A stretch of DNA of 64,000 nucleotides. Origin: Rothia mucilaginosa. GTDB lineage: Bacteria; Actinomycetota; Actinomycetes; Actinomycetales; Micrococcaceae. Made by a program: the position numbers and the translations under genes. The notes beneath the pieces are model-generated. The model searched no databases and was not told the origin of the DNA. It saw only the letters and a program-made list of their open reading frames with translations. Shown here piece after piece: positions 47,540-55,120 of this stretch (position 1 is the first letter of the stretch; each line of letters begins with the position of its first letter). Location: NCBI RefSeq assembly GCF_901875305.1, contig NZ_CABFLY010000005.1:62001-126000 (forward strand), in the 5' to 3' direction.

Positions 47540-47704
47540 ATTGCTGACACAACCGCAATTTCTGCTTGGAATTGGGGGTTAGCTGCTTCCACGATTGCAA
47601 GAGCTTTAGGGCCAGCATTCGTTGGTGGTTTTGGAAAAGCCCTTGGAGGTCCGGCACTAATTGCCGCTGCGCTAGCTGTTGTAGCAGTGTCCTGCGCTCT
47701 TTAA
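47540..47704 (+). CDS. Possible small Gly/Ala-rich hydrophobic peptide (bacteriocin-like?)
   Basis: A frame of 54 codons ends in TAA at 47702, 15 bases before the next gene. It reads ISAWNWGLAASTIARALG then PAFVGGFGKALGGPALIAAA and LAVVAVSCAL, a cationic-amphipathic then hydrophobic pattern with GxxxG-like spacing. No ATG, GTG or TTG opens it; only ATT at 47540 without a clear ribosome binding site. It could be a damaged or frameshifted gene. The bacteriocin idea rests on composition and on the small membrane protein next to it only. Confidence 0.3.
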   Translation: MADTTAISAWNWGLAASTIARALGPAFVGGFGKALGGPALIAAALAVVAVSCAL

Positions 47705-47719
47705 TCTGGGAGAGGTCAA

Positions 47720-47935
47720 ATGCGTGCGAAGAATATATTTACACTAGGATTTCTTCTCACTATTGTTCCGATGTTCTGGGTGGTTATCTCAATTGCCAGA
47801 GATTGGGAGTTCTTCGATCCAGTATCAATTCTAGGTGCAATTTTAGGAGGTCTTTGTGCCACTTTTGTAGCCAGAAGGATGCTTGAGAGTGATTCAAAGT
47901 TCCCTAAGGGACCTCCTAAGGGACCTAGCGTGTAA
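47720..47935 (+). CDS. Small two-helix membrane protein in the tmRNA-linked island
   Basis: A 71-residue protein with GGGAGAGG upstream of the ATG at 47720. Two helices (about 7-26 and 34-52) are joined by a short acidic loop RDWEFFD; the tail is charged and ends in PKGPPKGPSV. The local GC content is lower than in neighbouring genes, consistent with recent acquisition. It could be an immunity or phage-encoded membrane protein; no family recognised. Confidence 0.55.
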   Translation: MRAKNIFTLGFLLTIVPMFWVVISIARDWEFFDPVSILGAILGGLCATFVARRMLESDSKFPKGPPKGPSV

Positions 47936-47961
47936 AACATTGCATAGAAGTTTCTAAGAGA

Positions 47962-48074
47962 AAGAACCGCGGTAGGTTTCTACCACCCGGCAGGACGCCC
48001 CACTGTGTCACCTGCCGGGTATTTTTATGCCCAATTGCCGGTCTGTTCTGGGGTGTGTCGGCGTGCCCGAGGGT
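47962..48074 (+). repeat. Direct repeat copy 2, with terminator hairpin
   Basis: Second copy of the 113-base segment found at 47148-47260. The hairpin arms ACCCGGCAGG and CCTGCCGGGT are conserved while the inner ACGCCTCACGGCGT has changed to ACGCCCCACTGTGT. It is followed by ATTTTTATG, so it can end transcripts from the island. Confidence 0.85.
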
Positions 48075-48294
48075 GCTCAGGTGACCGTATCGTAACGAGA
48101 ACGTCACGTAAGAAGACGTAGAGAGAGATCATGACGTAGTATCAAAGAGTAGATATCATTCTGACGACGCGACGCTTGAGCCTTCGCGGCCGTATGATGA
48201 ACGATAGAGAGCCAATGGATACCCACGTTGCCGGGTGTTCTGGGGGCGTACCGTCACCCACCGGAACTCGGCGACACCCGATCAAGGACACACC
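48075..48294. other. Upstream region of the membrane protein gene at 48295
   Basis: 220 bases with no gene called. Contains GTATGATGAACG near 48191-48202, a possible -10 (TATGAT). The open frame that extends upstream from 48295 to 48235 has no ribosome binding site. Confidence 0.35.
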
Positions 48295-48951
48295 ATGGAT
48301 AACCAGAACCCCACTTCCGCTTCCGGTGGTGCCCACGGCGGATTCGCCCCGGCATCAAACACTAGCGCTCCCTACGGCGCTTCACAGGCTCAGCCCGGGG
48401 AGCCCGGCACCGTTGCCGCTCCTTCTTTTCAGCCCGCCTACGGCGCTCCGAGCGGTCAGCCTGGCGCACCTGCGGGAGTAGCTGTCGCGCCTGCTGCCTA
48501 CCCCGATCGCGACGATACCTACCGCCGTATTCCGGCTGAATACACCGTTCCAGAAGAACACCGCCGACCTTACGGCGATGCCACCGGCGACTTCCGTGGC
48601 CCCGGCTACTTCTACTCCGTCGGCGCCTTCTGCTCCGGCCTAGGGGCCCTGGTGCTTGCCATCTACGCCTGGATGGTTGTGGGTCTACGTTCCCTCGAGA
48701 TGAGCGAGACCAGTAGCCGTAGCTACCGTTCCAGCTCGTTGGCCTACGATTCGACTTCGGTTGTCGGTCTTTTCCTGACGGGCCTAATTCCCGCCGGTAT
48801 CGCTATCTGGCTGGCCATCTACTCCGCGCAGGTCAATAGCGGCCACGCCACGAAGTACACCTCGAAGATGAACACGTTCAACATCTTCGCCTACATCCTT
48901 GCTGGCCTGAGCATTCTGGCCATGCTCGGCGTTCTGTTTGCTGCTCTCTAA
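48295..48951 (+). CDS. Membrane protein with Pro/Ala/Gly-rich N-terminus
   Basis: A 218-residue protein from the ATG at 48295 (AAGGA upstream). Residues 1-105 are low complexity with QPAYGAPSGQPGAPAG-like sequence; three helices follow (about 108-132, 160-182 and 198-218). The loop between helices 1 and 2 is Ser-rich (SSRSYRSSSLAYDS). Unknown function; general style similar to the two DUF4190 proteins upstream but without clear sequence relation. Confidence 0.72.
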   Translation: MDNQNPTSASGGAHGGFAPASNTSAPYGASQAQPGEPGTVAAPSFQPAYGAPSGQPGAPAGVAVAPAAYPDRDDTYRRIPAEYTVPEEHRRPYGDATGDFRGPGYFYSVGAFCSGLGALVLAIYAWMVVGLRSLEMSETSSRSYRSSSLAYDSTSVVGLFLTGLIPAGIAIWLAIYSAQVNSGHATKYTSKMNTFNIFAYILAGLSILAMLGVLFAAL

Positions 48952-48970
48952 AGACACGGCGTAATACAGG

Positions 48971-49008
48971 AAGGCGGCGGCACCCCGGTATTGGGGTGCC
49001 GCCGCCTT
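48971..49008. terminator. Terminator between convergent genes
   Basis: A perfect 16-bp stem AAGGCGGCGGCACCCC / GGGGTGCCGCCGCCTT with a 6-base loop separates the membrane protein gene from the HisN-like gene. Confidence 0.8.
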
Positions 49009-49041
49009 CGTTGTACGCGCTGTTCTGGCGGAGAAAAAGCT

Positions 49042-49983
49042 CTAACCCTCTGTACTGAGAATTTGGAGGACCAGCTCCTGCACCGCGGCGGTATTACTGG
49101 CCACCAGCGACACCGCTTCAGACGCACCGGCATGCTCGGGTAGGTTGCCCTCGAGGGTGGAAGCAACGCCACCAGCCTCACGGATGATGGGCAGGAGAGC
49201 CGCCACCTCGAAGAAGGACAGGGACGAATCAACTGCGGTATCCACAGCTCCTTCAGCGAGCAGGCACGCCGACCAGAAGGAGCCGTAGGCGCGGGAACGG
49301 TTCGCAGAGCGTAGGAGATGCAACAGGCGCGGGGTAAGGTCCTGGACTGAGGGACCGGCCCCCTCCCACGAGGTGACATCCGTGTACGCCACGGAGAGAA
49401 GGTTGAGCGGCGTCACCTCAGAAACCTGGAGGCGGGTTGCCTGCGCGAGCGACTTGCCCGTGTACGCACCCGAACCGCGGGCCGCCCACCAGCGGCGGCC
49501 CAACGCCGGGGCGGAGACCACGCCCACCACCGGCTCACCTTGGTCCAGCAGGGCGATGAGCGTCGCCCACACGGGAACACCACGACGGAAGTTATCCAGC
49601 TCGGCGAGAGGTGCGATAACCCACTGACGTGCCGCCTGGCCGTTGTGACCAGCATGTTCGCCGGCGATGCCGTCTCGGGTGCGGACCCTCGACAGCTGAG
49701 CCCGCAATAGTTCCTCAACCTCCAGAGCAACCTCCAGCGCATAATCGGCGGGTGCCTCCGGAACGACTGGCTCGGGTTCGGCTTTCTGCTGCGCGGCACG
49801 CTGCCAGGGTGCCAGGGGAACGGGTTCAGCTGGCTTCTGCTCCTTATCACCGATGGCGGTACCGCCATCGGTGGGGGAGTACGCGGGGCGGTCACGGAAA
49901 CGGGAGGAGCTGACCCGGTCCACGCTATCGGCCAGAATATGCGCGAGACGCAGGTCGTCGGTGTACAGCGGGGTACGGCTCAT
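49042..49983 (-). CDS. HisN/inositol-monophosphatase-like protein without metal ligands
   Basis: A 313-residue protein clearly related to the histidinol-phosphatase/IMPase family encoded beside aroA-rsgA in actinobacteria: RRGVPVWATLIALL, GEPVVGVVSAPALGRRWWAA, AYGSFWSACLLAEGAVD and PIIREAGG are family blocks. However, the metal-binding DPIDGT motif reads APLAEL, GEE reads GEH, and the WDxAA motif reads FEVAA. A Pro/Glu-rich insertion of ~45 residues lies in the N-terminal part. It therefore looks catalytically dead. The frame is intact, and it is 43 bases after rsgA in the same operon. Confidence 0.85.
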   Translation of the reverse strand: MSRTPLYTDDLRLAHILADSVDRVSSSRFRDRPAYSPTDGGTAIGDKEQKPAEPVPLAPWQRAAQQKAEPEPVVPEAPADYALEVALEVEELLRAQLSRVRTRDGIAGEHAGHNGQAARQWVIAPLAELDNFRRGVPVWATLIALLDQGEPVVGVVSAPALGRRWWAARGSGAYTGKSLAQATRLQVSEVTPLNLLSVAYTDVTSWEGAGPSVQDLTPRLLHLLRSANRSRAYGSFWSACLLAEGAVDTAVDSSLSFFEVAALLPIIREAGGVASTLEGNLPEHAGASEAVSLVASNTAAVQELVLQILSTEG

Positions 49984-50026
49984 GGTTGGCTCTTCTCACG
50001 GTAGTAATCGGTGATGAGGTGTGTGG

Positions 50027-51154
50027 TTAGGCGAGGGCGCCCAGCTCCTTCTCAGAGTCCCCCTCCTCGGGGGTCAGCAACAGAAGCTTGCGTAGCGATT
50101 CTAGACGCTCGGGACCACTGGGGCCTGCCTTCCCCGCGGCCACGTAGGCTTCGATACCGCAATCGGGGGCCTGCACCGCGTGGGTGCAACCCTTCGGGCA
50201 GTCGGCGGCGCCGGGGGCCAACTCGACGAAAGCATCGACCACGGTCTCACGCGGTACATGCGCCAGGCCGAAGGAACGAATGCCCGGGGTATCGATAATC
50301 CAGGTACCCGCAGGAACTGGGCGACCATCGTGCTCCACGGGGCGTAGAGCCAGGGCTGAAGAGGAGGTGTGTCGGCCTCGACCGGTCACCGCGTTCACGT
50401 GACCGGTTGCGCGGTCCGAACCGGTCAGCGCATTCACTAGCGTGGACTTACCCACACCCGAGTGTCCCAGTAGGACCGATACCTCACCCAGCAGCTCCTG
50501 CAGCAGCTCCTGCACGGGAGCCGACTCGAGACCCCGGGCGCCATCCTGGCTGGGCGCCAGACCGTCCGAGGAGGCCGAGAGAACAATCTTGAGGCCGCTG
50601 GCGGCGTAGTAGTCCAGCAGATGCTGGGGGTAACGCACATCGGTCTTCGTGATGCACAGAATCGGTTCGATTCCGGCGTCAACCGCCGCCACCACGGCGC
50701 GGTCAATGAAACCGGTACGCGGTTCGGGGTTGGCCGCAGCGACCACAATGACAAGCTGCTGGGCGTTGGCCACGACCACGCGTTCCGAAGGGTCGGTATC
50801 GTCGGCGCTTCGGCGTAGCACGGAGGTGCGTTCCCCCAGACGCACGATGCGCGCCAAGGTATCTTTCGCGCCGGAGGTATCTCCGACCACGTCCACGAAG
50901 TCGCCGGTCACGATCGGGGTGCGGCGCAGTTCCTTGGCACGGGCGGCAATCAGGGTGCGCTCGTTCTCGGTGCCTTCGTCCACGACCACGGACCAGCGGC
51001 CCCGATCCACGGTAATCACGCGGCCGCGAATGGCTTCCTCGAAGGTGGGGCGGTCCTTCGTGCGGGGTCGAGAACCCTTTTTGTTGGGGCGAACGTGCAC
51101 ATCCGACTCATCCCACTCGGAGAAGTCACGAACATTTATGCGGGAGGAACCCAT
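50027..51154 (-). CDS. rsgA: Ribosome small-subunit-dependent GTPase A
   Basis: A 375-residue circularly permuted GTPase that checks 30S assembly. An N-terminal OB-fold (GRVITVDRGRWSVVV) is followed by G4 ITKTD, G1 LLGHSGVGKSTLVNAL and G3 DTPGIRSFG, and a C-terminal zinc site (CPKGCTHAVQAPDC). The ATG overlaps the aroA stop (TAATG at 51154). Confidence 0.93.
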   Translation of the reverse strand: MGSSRINVRDFSEWDESDVHVRPNKKGSRPRTKDRPTFEEAIRGRVITVDRGRWSVVVDEGTENERTLIAARAKELRRTPIVTGDFVDVVGDTSGAKDTLARIVRLGERTSVLRRSADDTDPSERVVVANAQQLVIVVAAANPEPRTGFIDRAVVAAVDAGIEPILCITKTDVRYPQHLLDYYAASGLKIVLSASSDGLAPSQDGARGLESAPVQELLQELLGEVSVLLGHSGVGKSTLVNALTGSDRATGHVNAVTGRGRHTSSSALALRPVEHDGRPVPAGTWIIDTPGIRSFGLAHVPRETVVDAFVELAPGAADCPKGCTHAVQAPDCGIEAYVAAGKAGPSGPERLESLRKLLLLTPEEGDSEKELGALA

Positions 51155-52638
51155 TAGCGCACCTCCTCGGTGTTCTGCGCATTCCGCGGGGTTTCGGGGG
51201 CCTCACCGGCCCACTGCGCGAGCATCCCCTCCCACATGGAGGTGAACTCGGGCATCGTCTTTGCGACGGTTCCCACGTTCTGCACGACGGTGTTTCCGCG
51301 GCAAAGGCCGATAATGGCCGCGAAGGTAGCCACCCGGTGGTCGTCGTAGGTGCGGGCCACCACGGTCTCGGCGTGGGCATCCGCGGGAATGGGAGCCTCA
51401 ATTACGAGGCCGTCCTCAGTATCGTGGGCACAGCCGCCCAGACGGTTGATCTCGGCGGCTAGGGCAGCCAGACGGTCCGTCTCGTGGCCGCGCAGATGCG
51501 CAATGCCGTGCAGTTTGACGGGGCCGTGCGCCAGCGCGCACAGGGCCGCCATGGTCGGGGCGAGCTCGCCTCCAGCTGACAGGTCGTAGCTGAGCGGCCT
51601 CTCCGGCAGAGAATGCGGACCGGTCACGGTCAGAGCACCGTCGTGATACTCGACGCGCGCACCCAGAGTCGGCAGAAGCTCACGCCACATATCGCCCACT
51701 TGCGTGGTGCCAGCCGAAGAATCAGCCGCGGGGGCGGGCCAGTGGGGAACACTCACCGAAGCACCTGTGGCTACGGCAGCCGCAAGGAAGGGGCCGGCAT
51801 TCGACAAATCGGGTTCCACGGTGACCTCAAAACCGGGGAAAGAACCTGGGGAAACAACCCAGCGATACTCGCCGCCCTCGGCGGGATAGTGCTCCTGCAC
51901 CTGCACACCACGTTCACGGAGCGCCTCGACCGTCATCTGAATGTGCGGAATTGAGGGAACCGAGGAGCCCTCATGCACGAGCACGAGCCCCTTCGGCAGG
52001 CGCGGAGCCATAAGCAGAAGCGCAGAGACGAACTGCGAAGACGAAGAGGCATCAATCCGAACGACGGGGGCCTCATCCACCGGCGAGGAAGCTAGGCCCG
52101 CGGTGTGCAGAATGAAAGGTAGCGCATCGGGAGCCTCAACACAGTCCACGTGCACACCCAGCTGCCGCAGGCCCTCCAGCACGGGGCCCATAGGACGCTG
52201 GCGTGCGTGCGGGTCGCCGTCAAAGGCGAACTCACCGGGTAACAGGGCTGCCAGGGCGGGTACGAAACGCATCACGGTGCCGGCCAGACCGCACTCGATG
52301 CTGACGTGGCGAGCCTCGCGAACCCCAGAAGGCTCGCCTGGCTCCGAGAAATCCAACGGGGTAACCTGCAGGTCGGGGCCGAAGGGTGAATCGGTGGGAA
52401 CGAGCTCAACCCCGGCACCCAGGCGGCGCAGCGCCTCAATCATGAGGGCAGAATCGCGGGAGTGCAGGGGCGCACGCAGGTACGAGGGAGAATCGGCCAG
52501 GGCAGCCAGAAGCAAGTACCGGTTCGTGAGCGACTTCGAACCAGGGATATGCACCGTCGCGTGACGGCCGGCGGCCGAAGCAGGGGCTGGGGGAGCGGGC
52601 CAATCACCCGCGGACAGCTGCACTGAAGCGTCGCTCAT
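51154..52638 (-). CDS. aroA: 3-phosphoshikimate 1-carboxyvinyltransferase (EPSP synthase)
   Basis: A 494-residue enzyme of the shikimate pathway. Motifs: HIPGSKSLTNRYLLLAALA (substrate-binding), CGLAGTVMRFVPALAAL, EPDLSNAGPFLAAA and ARTYDDHRVATFAAIIGL. It is some 50-60 residues longer than usual owing to Ala/Pro-rich ends and small insertions (PAPAADSSAGTTQ). Start ATG 52638. Followed by rsgA without a gap. Confidence 0.94.
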   Translation of the reverse strand: MSDASVQLSAGDWPAPPAPASAAGRHATVHIPGSKSLTNRYLLLAALADSPSYLRAPLHSRDSALMIEALRRLGAGVELVPTDSPFGPDLQVTPLDFSEPGEPSGVREARHVSIECGLAGTVMRFVPALAALLPGEFAFDGDPHARQRPMGPVLEGLRQLGVHVDCVEAPDALPFILHTAGLASSPVDEAPVVRIDASSSSQFVSALLLMAPRLPKGLVLVHEGSSVPSIPHIQMTVEALRERGVQVQEHYPAEGGEYRWVVSPGSFPGFEVTVEPDLSNAGPFLAAAVATGASVSVPHWPAPAADSSAGTTQVGDMWRELLPTLGARVEYHDGALTVTGPHSLPERPLSYDLSAGGELAPTMAALCALAHGPVKLHGIAHLRGHETDRLAALAAEINRLGGCAHDTEDGLVIEAPIPADAHAETVVARTYDDHRVATFAAIIGLCRGNTVVQNVGTVAKTMPEFTSMWEGMLAQWAGEAPETPRNAQNTEEVR

Positions 52639-52843
52639 AAATCCTCTTCCAAATCGGCACGCTACGGATATAGCTCACGCACACGGCGGAACCCGTAGCC
52701 GGTCTAGGTCTATTCTACCGGGTGAAGATTGGCCCCACCTCGCCGGAACCCCCAGATGAGACAGGCCCGCCCGGCACTCGCGAGGCCCGGCACTCGAAGG
52801 GAACGCCGAGTAGGCCCTGGAAGAAAACCGAAAGACGCGGCGC

Positions 52844-53134
52844 CTAGCTACGCACTTGATTGCAGAAGTCCCGCACATCCTGTAGCAGACGGTTCTTAAG
52901 CTCTGCCGGAGCTTTCTGCGCGCAAGATGAACGCATCTTTTCGCGGAGCGCCAGCTCGAAATCCTTCACATCAGCGCATTCGGGGCAAGCGGTGAGGTGA
53001 CGCTGAATCGTGCGCACCTGTTCGCTACTCAACTCGCCATCCAGGAACTCGTAGAGCTTCTTAAGAGTCGTGGAGCAAGGCTCACCGCCACAGTCCTCAG
53101 AAAGGGCAGCGGAGGTATTCGGGGTGTCAGACAT
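52844..53134 (-). CDS. rsrA: Zinc-binding anti-sigma factor, RsrA/RshA-like
   Basis: A 96-residue protein from the ATG at 53134 (AAAGGA upstream). It carries the ZAS motif: RHLTACPECAD, i.e. H-x3-C-x2-C, with additional cysteines upstream (EDCGGEPCS). Under oxidation the cysteines form a disulfide and release the sigma factor. It sits 58 bases after the sigma gene, as in SigR-RsrA and SigH-RshA pairs. Confidence 0.9.
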   Translation of the reverse strand: MSDTPNTSAALSEDCGGEPCSTTLKKLYEFLDGELSSEQVRTIQRHLTACPECADVKDFELALREKMRSSCAQKAPAELKNRLLQDVRDFCNQVRS

Positions 53135-53192
53135 CAGAGGTTCCTTTCGCACGAAAGATGCCGGGAATAGCAGTAGGTAAACGCTCGAGGGG

Positions 53193-53870
53193 CTACACCG
53201 ATTTAGAGGAGGTTTTCGCCCTGGCTTTGCTTGTTGCGGAGGCGGCCTTCGCCTCAACCTTGGCAACGGTGGAGGGACGCAGACCGTTCTCCCTCGCATA
53301 GTCGAGCAACTTCTCACGCAGGATGCGTCGTCCTCGGTGCAGACGCGACATCACCGTGCCCATCGGAATATCCATAATCTCGGCGATGTCCTTGTAAGCG
53401 AAGCCCTCAACATCGGAGTAGTAAACCACCATGCGGAAATCCTCCGGCAGAGAGCTCAGCGCCTCACGCACCTCGGTACCCGGCAGGGCGCTGAGCGCCT
53501 CCGCCTCCGCTGAACGCAAGCCCACCGCGTCATGCTCACCGGCGGCGGCCAGCTGCCAATCCTCGACGGTTTCGCCCTGACTCTGCTGCGGTTCGCGCTG
53601 ACGCTTGCGGTACAGGTTGATATACGTATTCGTGAGGATGCGGTACAGCCACGCCTTCAGGTTCGTGCCCTCGGTGAACTGGTGGTAGGACGCGAAGGCC
53701 TTCATGTAGGTCTCCTGCACCAGGTCCTCAGCGTCGGCGGGGTTGCGGCTCATGCGCAGGGCCGCGCCGTAGAGCTGGTCCACGTACTGCATGGCCTGTG
53801 CGGTAAAGCGTTCGCGTAGCTCGCGGGTGTCCTCGGCACTGACGTCCTGCGTGTCTGCGGTCTCGGCCAT
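53193..53870 (-). CDS. sigR: ECF sigma factor of the SigR/SigH type
   Basis: A 225-residue sigma factor. Region 2 contains [17 protein letters not shown] and [20 protein letters not shown]; region 4 contains [27 protein letters not shown] and [15 protein letters not shown]. The C-terminal ~40 residues form a Lys/Ala/Ser-rich tail ([18 protein letters not shown]) longer than in the usual SigR. It controls the thiol-oxidative stress response together with rsrA downstream. A SigR-type promoter lies just upstream. Confidence 0.92.
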   Translation of the reverse strand: MAETADTQDVSAEDTRELRERFTAQAMQYVDQLYGAALRMSRNPADAEDLVQETYMKAFASYHQFTEGTNLKAWLYRILTNTYINLYRKRQREPQQSQGETVEDWQLAAAGEHDAVGLRSAEAEALSALPGTEVREALSSLPEDFRMVVYYSDVEGFAYKDIAEIMDIPMGTVMSRLHRGRRILREKLLDYARENGLRPSTVAKVEAKAASATSKARAKTSSKSV

Positions 53871-53915
53871 GATTCCTCCTCTCTACGGGAACGCTTTGCA
53901 TGGTCACCGTAGAAC

Positions 53916-53944
53916 ATAACGTCGGGTTAGGGGGCTTTATTCCC
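53916..53944 (-). promoter_or_regulatory. SigR-type autoregulatory promoter
   Basis: On the minus strand GGGAAT (53944-53939), an 18-base spacer and GTTAT (53920-53916) match the SigR/SigH consensus GGGAAT-N18-GTT. It is 46 bases before the sigR start, which implies positive autoregulation. Confidence 0.7.
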
Positions 53945-53970
53945 TGCACCCAGATGATGAGGGGTAAAGC

Positions 53971-54013
53971 AAAACCCCGGGCTCGAATAGAAGATTCGAA
54001 ACGCCGGGGTTTT
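53971..54013 (-). terminator. Terminator of the bL37 gene
   Basis: AAAACCCCGG (53971-53980) pairs with CCGGGGTTTT (54004-54013), with an inner TCGAAT/ATTCGA stem. On the minus strand it ends in GGTTTTGC, just before the sigR promoter. Confidence 0.8.
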
Positions 54014-54032
54014 AAAGTGTATGCAAGATACC

Positions 54033-54107
54033 TTATGCGTTGGGGCGCTTACCGTGGTTTGCGCCGCCCTTACGACGGTCCTTGCGCTTACGACCGCGCT
54101 TGCTCAT
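54033..54107 (-). CDS. Ribosomal protein bL37 (24 aa)
   Basis: ATG at 54107, with AAGGAGG six bases upstream, opens a 24-residue frame: MSKRGRKRKDRRKGGANHGK followed by RPNA. This is the bL37 protein seen in mycobacterial ribosomes (ending ANHGKRPNA), a basic peptide packed in 23S rRNA of actinobacteria. Two-thirds of the residues are Lys, Arg, Gly or Asn. It has its own terminator. Confidence 0.92.
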   Translation of the reverse strand: MSKRGRKRKDRRKGGANHGKRPNA

Positions 54108-54320
54108 GAGAGCCTCCTTATAGTGTCCATGGAAACACGCCCCACCTTCGCGGTGCGCGTTCCTCGTTAACTGCCCTGTGAGAGGCGGTCACCGAAAATC
54201 GGTGGTCCACGCTATAGGGGCAACGCCGTCTATTTTTTCATAGAAACGGTCTGATTGCATCTTGGAACCGAGATATGAGCGAAAAAACACGAAGTTTCTT
54301 CACCCACTACTTCCAAAGGA

Positions 54321-54920
54321 TTAGCCGTGCTCCGGGATGTTCAGCCAGTTGTACCAGCCGCGGTGCAGCACGAGCCAAGCCATGAGGCCGTAACCGGACT
54401 GGCCGGGGCGACCATCGTTTGCAGCCAGGTCGTTACGCCACTGTTCGTGGTGCAGTAGCGGGTTGAAAGTGTCCACGTACACGTGGTTGCGGCGGGTCAC
54501 GACGTCAGCGTATGCGGCCGACAGGTCGGCGATGCGGCGGTTACGCTCGGCATCTAGAGTCGGCGGGGGACCGACAACCAGAACCTTGATGTTGTTCTGC
54601 GAAGCCATGTCCACAATGTTGGCCAGGTTCAAACGGGAGCGTGCGCTGGTCAGACCCAAATCGATATCAAAGGTCGACGGAGCGATGACAAGGCGGTTGT
54701 CGGCGCCCGGAACAAAGCGGCGGCGGGCCTCCTCAAACCAGCGAGCGTTGAGCTGTTCGCTGCCTTCATTGGGTGCGGCCAGGTTGTACGCCGCGATGGA
54801 TGCGGTGGTCTGCGGGGTGCGCGCCATGACCCGGCCGAACCAGCCAAGGGTACGGGGATCGCCAACACCGGCGAGCAGGTCATCGCCGACTGCCACAATT
54901 CGAATATTGCGTTGCTCCAC
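54321..54920 (-). CDS. SGNH/GDSL-hydrolase-like protein lacking the catalytic triad
   Basis: A 199-residue protein from the GTG at 54920. The N-terminus RIVAVGDDLLAGVGDPRTLGW aligns with the block I of actinobacterial GDSL esterases (VGDSFVAGVGDP-type), but the nucleophile Ser is Asp. The C-terminal block that normally reads DGIHPG is NDGRPGQSGY, so the catalytic His is missing too. The GxND block is replaced by STFDIDLG. The fold is intact by pattern (LVVGPPPT, NHVYVDTFNPL). It may have become a binding protein. It lies downstream of kgd, separated by a terminator. Confidence 0.78.
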   Translation of the reverse strand: MEQRNIRIVAVGDDLLAGVGDPRTLGWFGRVMARTPQTTASIAAYNLAAPNEGSEQLNARWFEEARRRFVPGADNRLVIAPSTFDIDLGLTSARSRLNLANIVDMASQNNIKVLVVGPPPTLDAERNRRIADLSAAYADVVTRRNHVYVDTFNPLLHHEQWRNDLAANDGRPGQSGYGLMAWLVLHRGWYNWLNIPEHG

Positions 54921-55056
54921 GGAATTCTTTCTTCTGCAGGATGGGCCCGCCGTGAGAGGCGGCAGGGCACGTGAGTAATAGTCTTCATATCTAGGATAAG
55001 CGCTTACGGGCCGGTTTTCGAACTTAACCCCTCTCCACAAGCATCCGAGACCAAAA

Positions 55057-55094
55057 CCCGTCGCCCCGCTAGGCGTACCTGACGGGGCGACGGG
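55057..55094 (-). terminator. Terminator of kgd
   Basis: CCCGTCGCCCC (55057-55067) pairs with GGGGCGACGGG (55084-55094); on the minus strand it is followed by TTTTGG. Confidence 0.8.
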
Positions 55095-55120
55095 TGATGA
55101 ACGGTTAGAGCTTCAACCGG

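Noticed and set aside
47287..47592. 101-codon minus-strand frame across the terminase remnant
   Set aside because: The plus strand gives a recognisable terminase C-terminus; the minus frame has no ribosome binding site and overlaps it.
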